Source: Stephanodiscus triporus
Lineage: Eukaryota; Bacillariophyta; Thalassiosirophyceae; Thalassiosirales; Thalassiosiraceae
DNA: 15,202 nucleotides
NCBI GenBank assembly: GCA_036939755.1
Contig: JALLAZ010000462.1
Coordinates: 1-15,202 of the forward strand
Direction of reading: 5' to 3'
In this document: positions 8,220-15,202 of the stretch, piece by piece
Layout: the number at the start of each line of letters is the position of its first letter
How positions within the stretch are numbered: position 1 is the first letter of the stretch
The notes under the pieces: model-generated
Seen by the model: the letters and a program-made list of their open reading frames with translations, nothing else
Database searches by the model: none
Told to the model about the DNA's origin: nothing
Program-made: the position numbers and the translations under genes

Positions 8220-8239
8220 GTTGTACGCGTACGTACAAC
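8220..8239. promoter_or_regulatory. perfect inverted repeat upstream of the pseudouridine synthase
   Basis: GTTGTACG-CGTA-CGTACAAC has 8-base arms and a 4-base centre, 32 bases upstream of the ATG at 8188 of the minus-strand gene. It could be a dimeric transcription-factor site or a 5' UTR hairpin. Function is inferred from position only. Confidence 0.4.
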
Positions 8240-8403
8240 AATCACAACGAAAAAAAACACACACACACATCATATCGGAGCGGCGCGGCCTCATTGCTCC
8301 TCGTCGCGATTGTCTCCCAAAGATCCAATCAGGGGGGACTGAGAGCTGTGCGCCGGCGCCATCTGCTGCTGGCGACCATCGAGGTATTTCCTTGATCTTG
8401 ATG

Positions 8404-8419
8404 AGTCATGCCCATGACT
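8404..8419. promoter_or_regulatory. inverted repeat overlapping a TGAGTCA (AP-1/GCN4-type) site
   Basis: AGTCATG-CC-CATGACT is a perfect 7-2-7 inverted repeat. Its left arm overlaps TGAGTCA at 8402-8408, the classical bZIP binding sequence. It lies about 300 bases before the start of the RT-like gene. bZIP factors are abundant in diatoms. The regulatory role is an inference. Confidence 0.35.
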
Positions 8420-8426
8420 GGTATTC

Positions 8427-8478
8427 AGACCAAGATTAGAGACCAAGATTAGAGACCAAGATTAGAGACCAAGATTAG
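8427..8478 (+). repeat. 13-base tandem repeat, four copies
   Basis: Four perfect units of AGACCAAGATTAG are followed by a near-copy (AGACCAAGATTA) at 8554-8565. The unit is not a multiple of three and is not coding. It ends about 245 bases before the ATG of the RT-like gene. Confidence 0.9.
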
Positions 8479-8487
8479 AAGATAAAA

Positions 8488-8653
8488 AGACTCGACCACA
8501 AAGTTGCTCTCACACTGATCGACAGAGACACGATCAACGTGGCGCGTGGGCAGAGACCAAGATTAATAAATGGCAAGATCAAGGGATATGACCACGAGCA
8601 CGATTCCAGAGCAAGGTCAAGAGAGAGAGACTCGACACAAAACTGCTCTCTCA
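8488..8653 (+). repeat. direct repeat pair flanking 114 bases
   Basis: AGACTCGACCACAAAGTTGC... (8488-8513) and AGACTCGACACAAAACTGC... (8628-8653) are about 85 percent identical over 26 bases, 140 bases apart. The second copy lies just before the coding region. They may be a duplicated leader or promoter segment, or the edges of a small insertion. Confidence 0.65.
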
Positions 8654-8722
8654 TAAAACCCAAATTTGCCAAAACCTATTCCATCCGTTCACACATCTGA
8701 TCGCCCCGGACCTACTACTACT

Positions 8723-11455
8723 ATGTCGACAGAGGCTTTCAACGAAACACTCCAGTTCATCACCAACGTCAAACTACAGGAGCTCGAGAAGCGTCATGCC
8801 AGCTTTAACGAGCATTCAAGCAAGGTCCTCGTGGAAGCTAATGCACATGCGGGGAATCCTAGGGAGAGGCTCGCAGTTCTCATCCGCGGGATGAAGGACT
8901 GGCCGGCCGGGAGATGGTCCTCGAACATCAATCGTCGGGATATGGCCCGATGGCTGGAGCAGGCTCAAAGGGATCCAGGATTCCCCACTTCTATCCTAGA
9001 GGAGTGGACCCATAAAGTTCAGGCGGAATACAAGTACGAGAGCTCGCGGTACGAATGTGCACACCTATTTGGGAGCATGCTCAAGGAGTGGTTGTACGCA
9101 TCTCAATCGGTGCCGGATTTTGAGTCAGTCAATAGGAAGGAGACCATCGAGCAGAAGCAGAAGCTAGAGTCGCTCATTTTTCAAGAGAAGAACATCGACG
9201 TGCCCGCGCTCGAGGAATATCTCGCGGACCTATTCTCTTCAATGGACGCCAAGGACTCACTGAACAAACTAAGGAAACGTATTAAAACGTTTGCCGAGGG
9301 TCTCCGCTCAATCGAGATCACACCAGACGATGTCACGATCACAATCGCATCTGTTTTGTCCACAGATGTCCTTTCGGAAGAGAAGCAGGGCCTGCTCAAG
9401 CAACTTCAACAGAATCCAACCGTCCTCGGAGAACTTGCAAGCGTTCTTACAATGAAGCTTGCCACACTCAAGAGCTGGTCATGGCCAAAATCAGGCGTTC
9501 CAGTAGAGCCACGCCGTCAGCTCAATGGGAAGACCCGCTTCTTCCTTGATGCGGAGATTTTGACATGTCTATTGCTTCATTTCATTGGTGTTCGCTGGTC
9601 TACAGAGTTCAGGCTGGCATTGAATGATCTGAAGTCGAGTCGGGCATGGAAATCTGCCCCTACCATGATGAAGCCTGCTGATAATGACCGTCGTAACGCC
9701 TTCTTGGGCTACACATACTCCAACAAGAGTATTGAATCCGTTCGACAAGACTATCAGACAAATAACTTCTTCATGTGCCAGTTACCCATTTCGGCCAGCA
9801 GCCAGGTGAATAACTACGCAGATGATGCGCCCCAAGATGGTTCCAATCCTGGTCCTCTCGAGCTGAAGCAATCTCTCTTGCATGTTCTGTGTGCGGAAGC
9901 TGCGATCAATAAGGCCATTCATGGGGGCTGCACTGTTGTTCGCACAGACCTTGAGTGGTTTGGCCCCTCCTTGCCTTTCCAGACGATCTTGACGATCCTA
10001 AAATTCTTCGGTGTTCCCGAGCATGAGCTGACTTTCTTTAAAACATTTCTCTCCTGCCCTATTTACTTCAAGGATGATTCCTCAAGCGCAGCACGCATCC
10101 GCCAGCGAGGTGTGCCCATATCATACATGCTCAGCACACTGTTTGGTGAGCTCTCGATGTTCATCATGGACTTTGGTGTTAACCAAACGGCGGAGGGCTT
10201 ATTTTTGTACCGTCTGCATGATGACTTCTGGCTATGGCATTCGGAATGCAAGAGGTGTGTGAGCGCGTGGGAAGAGATGCAGAAGTATGCTGACCTGGCT
10301 GGTCTCTCCTTCAACGTAGAGAAGACAGGCTCGATTCAAATGGGTGACGTTCCGACTATACTCGGAAAAGCGGACGGCCTACCTAATGGGGATATTCGCT
10401 GGGGTTTCCTGGTCATGGACAACTCAGGCAGATTCACCATAGACCAGGTTATGGTAGACGCTCACATCGACGAGATGCGCAGGCAACTGGCTGCGACAAC
10501 GTCCGTGTTTGGCTGGGTGCAGGCGTACAACAAGTACATGTCATTCATTGTGCGCAATTGCGGCCAGCCTGCGCTTGTGTACGGCAAGGCGCACATGGAT
10601 GACATCATCGATACGCTGGCGCGTACCCAGCGTGAGCTTTTCACTCCCAAGTCAAAGGGTGAGCTTGTGGAGGGCTCTTCATGTGCCATCACCGAAGTTG
10701 CAAAGATGCTCCGTTCAAAGTTCGGCACAGACACATCCAAGATGCCTATGGGGTGGTACCTGTGGCCGAATGCAGCTGGTGGGCTGGAGATGAAGGACCC
10801 ACTTGTGGACCTGTTTGTCATGCGCAACGGCTATGGGCGCTCACCCACCAAGATAATTGAGGAAGCATTCAAAGGTGAGCGCCAGCAATATGATCAAGCG
10901 AAGGACCTGTGGGAGTCAGGACCTGAGCTAGACGATTACAGAAGAGACTATTGCAGAATAGCCTCAGTGCAGCCAACAGACCCGTTCTTTCCTTTCGAGG
11001 AGTTTGTAAAGGCGAGAACAGAGCGCGCTACAGTATGGTTGAATGCCTACCAACAGTTGTTGCAGCAGCCCAAGCTATGTCCCGTCAGTTGCACACCCCA
11101 GATTGATGCATCTCTTAAGCTACTTGGTCACCCCCAATTTGGGCGTGGCTTGAAAGCATTTACGTCGCAGGGTGGAAGCTCAGATGGCATCGACTCCGAC
11201 ATGGAGGAGGAGGAGGAGGGGTGGGAGGAGGAGGAGGAGGAGGAGGATATTAGCATCCAAGGCCACTCTGGCAATAGGGTAGTCTACGCCTCCAAATATT
11301 GGAGTAAAATGAGCCCCTACTGGCGGTCTATCATTGGTTTGCACCACAACGAAATGGTGAGCATGTTTGGCAGCCTTGCCATCGTCGACCCCGGTACCAT
11401 TCCTGTTGGTATGGTGGATGCATTTAAAGGTGCAAGAGTTCGCTGGGAACTCTGA
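8723..11455 (+). CDS. reverse-transcriptase-domain protein, probably a host-retained 'rvt'-type gene
   Basis: The intronless 910-residue product starts at the ATG at 8723; the frame is open from 8666 without ATG. Residues 1 to ~300 are helical, starting with a coiled-coil-like KLQELEKRHASFNEH segment and containing HLFGSMLKEWL. The RT core follows. Motif A is VVRTDLEWF (Asp409), motif B is RQRGVPISYMLSTLFG (Gly463), motif C is YRLHDDFWLW (Asp500-Asp501), motif D is LAGLSFNVEKTG (Lys534), and motif E is DIRWGFLVMD. The three catalytic Asp and the motif-D Lys are all present. A long segment lies between the fingers and motif A. The C-terminal ~300 residues include an acidic Glu tract (about 827-843). 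I see no integrase, endonuclease, protease, Gag or RNase H. The layout fits the rvt class of cellular RT genes described by Gladyshev and Arkhipova, known from fungi, some protists, animals and bacteria. A lone non-LTR fragment is the alternative. Balanced codon use differs from the GAC/GTC-rich neighbours. Product and primer are unknown. Confidence 0.85.
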   Translation: MSTEAFNETLQFITNVKLQELEKRHASFNEHSSKVLVEANAHAGNPRERLAVLIRGMKDWPAGRWSSNINRRDMARWLEQAQRDPGFPTSILEEWTHKVQAEYKYESSRYECAHLFGSMLKEWLYASQSVPDFESVNRKETIEQKQKLESLIFQEKNIDVPALEEYLADLFSSMDAKDSLNKLRKRIKTFAEGLRSIEITPDDVTITIASVLSTDVLSEEKQGLLKQLQQNPTVLGELASVLTMKLATLKSWSWPKSGVPVEPRRQLNGKTRFFLDAEILTCLLLHFIGVRWSTEFRLALNDLKSSRAWKSAPTMMKPADNDRRNAFLGYTYSNKSIESVRQDYQTNNFFMCQLPISASSQVNNYADDAPQDGSNPGPLELKQSLLHVLCAEAAINKAIHGGCTVVRTDLEWFGPSLPFQTILTILKFFGVPEHELTFFKTFLSCPIYFKDDSSSAARIRQRGVPISYMLSTLFGELSMFIMDFGVNQTAEGLFLYRLHDDFWLWHSECKRCVSAWEEMQKYADLAGLSFNVEKTGSIQMGDVPTILGKADGLPNGDIRWGFLVMDNSGRFTIDQVMVDAHIDEMRRQLAATTSVFGWVQAYNKYMSFIVRNCGQPALVYGKAHMDDIIDTLARTQRELFTPKSKGELVEGSSCAITEVAKMLRSKFGTDTSKMPMGWYLWPNAAGGLEMKDPLVDLFVMRNGYGRSPTKIIEEAFKGERQQYDQAKDLWESGPELDDYRRDYCRIASVQPTDPFFPFEEFVKARTERATVWLNAYQQLLQQPKLCPVSCTPQIDASLKLLGHPQFGRGLKAFTSQGGSSDGIDSDMEEEEEGWEEEEEEEDISIQGHSGNRVVYASKYWSKMSPYWRSIIGLHHNEMVSMFGSLAIVDPGTIPVGMVDAFKGARVRWEL
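11202..11250 (+). repeat. (GAG)n tract coding the acidic segment of the RT-like protein
   Basis: Repeated GAG codons, interrupted once by GGG-TGG, code for two Glu runs separated by Gly-Trp near the C-terminus of the RT-like protein. The tract stays in frame. Confidence 0.85.
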
Positions 11456-11878
11456 GCACTCCCTGAATATGGAAGTGCAGTCGCATGGCGAGAATTGTCA
11501 GTGCAAACAAAGTGGGGAGGTATTATGATATTGAGTAAAGAAGAGAGGATCAGCATTACAGGTGGATCGAAATCCAGGGAGAAGTGGTCTGGATATAGGT
11601 GGAAAGATCCCCAAGGGCCGGAAATGGATTATAATTAAATCAAGAGTTAAATTCTATTTTGGTAGTAAGTAGTAATAATGATTATTTCTTTTTAGGGCTA
11701 TATGGGTGTATCTAACCGTCAAATTAGTGATTAAAGGGTGACTGCTGCGAAGGTACTACTGCCGCTGACCTAATTGACCTGCTAGCTTTCTCGAATGTAC
11801 TATCCCACTTGGAGAGAAGAAGTTGCCTAATGCACAATTACTTTGTCATAAGACGGATACTCCATAGTCATAGGGAGT
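11456..11878. other. intergenic, between two convergent genes
   Basis: No gene is seen in these 423 bases. The RT-like gene ends at 11455 and the minus-strand small gene at 11879, so this is shared 3' sequence. A weak imperfect hairpin (AGCACTCC...GGAAGTGC, 11454-11478) overlaps the RT stop. An AT-rich part at 11625-11700 could carry polyadenylation signals for either gene. I see no poly-A tail or target duplication that would mark a retroposed insertion. Confidence 0.5.
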
Positions 11879-12533
11879 TTAGAGAGCAAACACTGTCTTC
11901 TCTGTCTTCTCCTTCTTCTTCGCAGCTGGTGGCTTAGTCTGCCCGAATGACAAGGTTCCCTGACGTTTTGCCACAGTCTTGACATTGTCATTTGAGCAAT
12001 AACTCAGTGGCTGACGGTCAATCGCCGAGGGCTTGGTGTCATCACCATTGGGCTCAATCGCCGAGGGCTTCGATTTGTGTTGTTCATCAGCAGCAAATGT
12101 GAGGTTCTTATGGGGCCCATGAATAATGTTGAGCGAGAATTTGAGCACCTTAATGTTCTCATCCCATCCTTGTCCAACTTGACACCTCCCATTCCATTGT
12201 GGAGCCAGATTGACCTCGGGTCCGCATACATTTGCGTGTGCACTCGCTTCTCCAACCCATTCACGTTCAACGCACTAGTGGATGCATAGAGGTCCTTTTC
12301 TACCACCCACCCATATGTTTCCTTCATATCCTTTGCAGTTACGTTGCCTCCGTCTGCAGCAAAGATTAGGCGTTGGCCGTATAACTGATTTTGTAACTTA
12401 CCCGCTTCACGATTATCTCTTCCGACAAGTCATGTCCCTTCTTTTTCAAACACGTCAACAAGCAATGATGTTTGCCATCACTGCTTGTGTAAGTACTCTG
12501 TGCTGATTCACCACAATAGCAGATTGATGGCAT
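11879..12533 (-). pseudogene. small Cys/His-rich protein with interrupted frame
   Basis: Reading minus from ATG 12533, the first 44 codons contain a zinc-ligand-like pattern (Cys5, Cys7, His22-His23-Cys24, Cys28: ICYCGES...KHHCLLTC). The frame then stops, but coding-quality sequence continues in the next frame (GQRLIFAADGGNV, KDMKETYGWVVEKDLY) and shifts once more to NIKVLKFSLNIIHGPHKN, ending at TAA 11879. One base missing from each of two GGG runs (12401-12403 and 12163-12165) would explain both breaks and give about 218 residues. Alternatively GTAAGT at 12401 opens a 71-base intron ending at 12331, leaving one frameshift. The tail is Lys-rich with KRQGTLSFG, weakly like a PCNA-interacting peptide, after a duplicated KPSAI-D/E segment. 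The family is not recognised. It is either a young pseudogene or a gene with homopolymer errors in the assembly. GC at third positions is high in all three segments, which supports former or present coding. Confidence 0.55.
12018..12070 (-). repeat. 17-base direct repeat within the small minus-strand gene
   Basis: TCAATCGCCGAGGGCTT occurs at 12018-12034 and 12054-12070, exactly 36 bases (12 codons) apart, coding KPSAI followed by Asp or Glu in the minus frame. The in-frame spacing fits a recent duplication under coding constraint. Confidence 0.8.
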
Positions 12534-13001
12534 GTTGGACCGGAGACGGAGTGTTGGACCGGAACGGAGTGTTGATGCCCGAGACGGAGCGTTTATGGGC
12601 CGACTGGAGGCAACGCGTGCGTACGGAGACGAGCATTTTTTTTCTGGAGATGAGCCATTATTTCAAATTCATTTTTTTGGAGGGAAGCGTTTTTATTTTC
12701 ACTTGGCGGGACTCTATCGGCAGAGGTTCACTGTGTGAAAGCAATCTCACCCCAACACTTCTCATGCTACCATAGTTCATAGAAGATTGATGAGGACTTG
12801 ATAGGATGAGTAATTATCTGCATCGCCACAATAGAATGGTTTTTTTTGTGTGCTATGTAATACAGGTAGCATGCATACACAGAACATTAGTGTGCATCTG
12901 AATGGGTGGAACCACCAGGCGAACCACCAATCACATCTGTCCTCTGAGCGTCAAAACAAAAAAGTCAAACAGTACATAACACATGCCCAGCGATCCAAAT
13001 A
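12534..13001. other. upstream region of the small minus-strand gene, otherwise empty
   Basis: No gene is seen. Immediately upstream of the ATG lies an imperfect duplication (TTGGACCGGA-GACGGAGTG, then TTGGACCGGAACGGAGTG, 12535-12573). TTGGCGGGA at 12703-12711 fits an E2F-type core on the strand of the gene, about 170 bases before its ATG. T-runs at 12636-12643, 12672-12678 and 12839-12847 break up the rest. Short open frames here are without features. Confidence 0.4.
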
Positions 13002-13336
13002 GAAAATTTGGGTCTCCTCAGATGGAGGCAGCATATCAAGGCAGATTTATATGATTATATTTTGGACAGCAGCGATGTTGTTTACAAAGTCCTTTCTTCA
13101 ATTACGCAACAAATTCAGAGGTATACCAAGCTTGAGAAAATCTCACTGTAGGACCTTGCTGTTTGGAAAGCAAGCTGTCTCTGGTTTGATGGCTCCCTAA
13201 GCTTTCGCATTATGCAAGATATTGTTGGCCAGTGGGCAACTGATGAGAGCATTGACCCATTCACATACAAGAACGAGCGTAGGTTTACAAGCAGCGTAGC
13301 TGTCATCATGAGAGGCGTTTTACAGTTTCTTGAGTA
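13002..13336 (+). pseudogene. decayed coding fragment of unknown family
   Basis: One frame reads like protein for about 110 codons: NLGLLRWRQHIKADLYDYI, then DVVYKVLSSITQQIQRY, then after an in-frame TAG at 13149-13151 DLAVWKASCLWFDGSLSF, RIMQDIVGQWATDESIDPF, RFTSSVAVIMRGVLQFLE and TAA. There is no start codon in context and at least one internal stop, so it is probably a dead copy or an internal exon of a larger lost gene. The final RFTS-VxVIM part is repeated downstream at 13497 and 13668. I do not recognise the family. Confidence 0.45.
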
Positions 13337-13861
13337 AACAGTGGGACATTCGACATAACAAGTTGTGCACCTTGCATGTATCTTCTAATCTATCATCTCT
13401 CCAGCTACACCGTATGGTCATACCAAGATTGCATCAATCAACTAATGTCGCGGGTTGTTTTTGTCATGGTTGCTGCCAACATACAAGCTGATTGTAGATT
13501 TACTAGTAGAGTAGTTGTAATCATGCATGGTGTGGCAGGCATTCTCAATTATGCAGTGGGACAACAGACTATGTGTGTCTTCTCATCCACCATCTCTCCA
13601 GAAGTTATAAACCTGGTTGCTGGACAAAGTTTTAGTTATTGGAGAGAATTAGTTCAATAAGATTCACAGTTTACTAGCATTGTAGTTGTCATCATGCCAT
13701 GGTGTGGTAGGCTTTCTGAATGTTGCAGTGGGAAAATAGACAGCACCTATTTCTGTGTGCTGTGTGTGTCTCTTCATCCATCATCTCTCCAAAAGATATA
13801 AACCTGGTTGATGAACAAAGTTGGAGTTCTTAATGGATAGAATTAGTTCAATAGGATTCAC
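13281..13861 (+). repeat. three diverged tandem copies of a 120-195 base unit
   Basis: Units start at 13281 (AGGTTTACAAGCAGCGTAG), 13497 (GATTTACTAGTAGAGTAG) and 13668 (AGTTTACTAGCATTGTAG). All contain T-CATCATG or AATCATG, then CAGTGGGA about 35 bases on, and ATCTCTCC about 85-115 bases on. Copies two and three (171 and 194 bases) are the closest and end in the same AGAATTAGTTCAATARGATTCAC (13645-13667 and 13839-13861). Copy three has an extra ~20 bases around CACCTATTTCTGTGTGC. In copy two the peptide RFTSRVVVIMHGV is still open and matches RFTSSVAVIMRGV of copy one; in copy three it is frameshifted. The duplication therefore copied the end of the coding fragment. Confidence 0.75.
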
Positions 13862-15202
13862 TGAATTGACACTATTGACCATGGATGACCCTTGGGACCC
13901 ATGGAACAAGGTAGATACCAGCCAGTTGAATGAAATCACTTGTAATACCCTTTCATGTTTTTTAGTCTATTCTTCAGCATCCCTCACAGTACAGTTATTG
14001 GTAGTATACCAATCCTTTGTAGATATGCCTCAGTACTTACAATTGCTTGATAATATCTGTTGTTTTCATATGAATACCTTCCAAATTAATTTATACAGCA
14101 TGCAATCACCGATACCAACCTATACCACCCAACCAAGAATAAGGTGGCATGTGTTCATCAATATATTATGGTGAGAGTGTTACTTTTTGTATAGTCATCT
14201 GGACCATATCACTTAAATAGGAATGACAAGATAAAGCAATGATATTGGCTGTGTATTTCTTCGTGAATTCATGAATGGTGTAATATCCATCACAAAAACA
14301 AAGGAGTAATTGTAATGGCCAGATTGCACTTATGCTTGACAAATATCCATTCCCTTTTTAGGTTCCCAAAAAAGCATGATAAGATCAACACTACGAGCTT
14401 GACACAGATATCAATCAATGAGACACTCATAGTAGGTGGCCTCCTTCAGAAAAACAATGTCAACATCACCAGTCACCAGAGGTGTCAGGGGTGTCTGAAA
14501 GATTACATGTTGAGTTAATAAATACATCTTCTCTCTTATGTCTCAGCACTCCAGCCATCTGGCACTTGTTCCTGCAGAAAACTCTAACTGTCCATCAGGT
14601 ATGCCTTTGGGTAGAGCCAGAGCAATATGCTACCAATCTGCACCTTGTATTTGCACAAAATTGAACATTGTCAATTGGGACCACTTGGACATTGTTGGCC
14701 TAAGACAAGAATTCATTGATACTACACCTTCTCTAAGTCTTGTTTCTGATTCTGTCGCTGTTGTCTTCTGCAATCACTGATCTGCCATTCACCACTATCA
14801 TTGTTTCACCATCATTATTGTTGCTTACGTGCACAAATAAGGTCAGCAGTTTAGTGGGATGGTGAAAGTGACAGCCCATGGTTTGAGTGAGTTCTCTTGT
14901 ACTACAGGGTCCTGAAATCCTTGAATAAATGTTGCTTTTGGGGCCAAAACAGCTGACATTTTGCTGTCATGGAGGCATGTCATGGACATGTCCCATGTCC
15001 CCAACATTCCCAGTGAAGGCGTAGTAGACATCTACACATGACACATGGTTGTCTCCCCAATGATTTTCAATCCCTTTAACAGCTTAACTGCTAAGTCCAT
15101 TCCGGAAAAACTCCTACCCCGTAGGATTGGTACATAGGAATTGGTATCAAATCACCGTTGTCCCCACACACAACAAAACACAAACACCCCCACCATGGTG
15201 AG
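13862..15202. other. gene-poor AT-rich right flank
   Basis: I find no supported gene here. The best hints are an ATG at 13881 followed by a short Trp/Pro/Asp-rich reading (MDDPWDPWNK) ending at AAG-GTAGAT, which could be a first exon with a donor site, and a minus-strand stretch at about 14846-14960 reading SAVLAPKATFIQGFQDPVV and PWAVTFTIPLN, protein-like but short. Neither has a family match. Around 14966-15000 the words CATGTCATGGACATGTCCCATG form overlapping ACATGT-type palindromes. The remainder is unremarkable. Confidence 0.45.

Larger units (their letters stand above)
8267..8722. other. repeat-rich 5' region of the reverse-transcriptase-like gene
   Basis: No gene is seen between 8267 and the ATG at 8723. 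The stretch contains a TGAGTCA site and inverted repeat (8402-8419), a 13-base tandem repeat (8427-8478), and a 26-base direct repeat (8488-8513 and 8628-8653) ending in CTCTCTCA shortly before the coding start. The purine-rich plus strand and the dense repeats differ from the upstream regions of the other genes. Confidence 0.55.

Noticed and set aside
7314..8294. 326-codon minus-strand open frame overlapping the pseudouridine synthase
   Set aside because: Arg-rich shadow in another frame. The 6863-8188 frame has the HRLD and THQLRV motifs.
10300..10340. RT-like gene as telomerase reverse transcriptase, suggested by the TTAGGG tract in the same window
   Set aside because: No telomerase-type RNA-binding domain or T motif is recognisable, and the TTAGGG tract is 8 kb away. 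A profile search could still test it.
8267..11878. RT-like gene as a complete LTR or LINE retrotransposon
   Set aside because: No long terminal repeats, integrase, protease, endonuclease, RNase H, poly-A tail or target-site duplication could be found around it. The short direct repeats upstream do not flank the gene.
12485..12775. Small plus-strand open frames opposite the promoter of the minus-strand gene
   Set aside because: T-run-driven Phe-rich readings without features. The minus-strand reading has better coding quality.

Overview
The window looks like nuclear DNA of a secondary-plastid alga, most likely a centric diatom. Two genes begin with a signal peptide followed by a diatom-type plastid cleavage motif with the invariant Phe (AEAFAP in one, VAFSLP in the other). 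Introns are short GT-AG introns, coding sequence is interrupted by long Ser, Asp and Thr tracts, and an interstitial run of the TTAGGG telomere unit is present. The species cannot be named from the sequence alone.

Layout. 1-1469 is AT-rich to G-rich non-genic DNA with two diverged copies of a short peptide-coding module, a (TTAGGG)3 tract and a G-rich imperfect repeat. 1470-8188 is a compact block of four genes: a plastid coproporphyrinogen III oxidase (minus, 1470-2882); divergently from it a predicted plastid membrane protein of unknown function (plus, 3180-4211, one intron); a FetB-type permease fused to an ABC ATPase (plus, 4780-6789, two introns); and, tail to tail with the latter, an RluA-type pseudouridine synthase (minus, 6863-8188). 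Three of these four (all but the ABC transporter) are very rich in GAC/GTC/TCG codons, which creates long but meaningless open frames on the other strand.

8267-11455 changes character. It is a repeat-rich leader followed by an intronless 910-residue protein with a complete reverse-transcriptase core and no visible integrase, endonuclease or RNase H. It resembles the single-copy, host-retained 'rvt' class of cellular RT genes more than a retrotransposon. This is the most interesting locus of the window.

11456-15202 is AT-richer and poor in genes. It holds a small Cys/His-rich minus-strand gene (11879-12533) that reads well only if two one-base shifts in G-runs (or one intron and one shift) are allowed. 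A decayed coding fragment (13002-13336) follows, whose end is repeated in tandem up to 13861, and then mostly featureless sequence. I see no tRNA, rRNA or CRISPR array and no complete transposon. The genes do not form an evident pathway. CPOX serves tetrapyrrole synthesis, the FetA/FetB-like protein probably moves metal ions, and the pseudouridine synthase modifies RNA.
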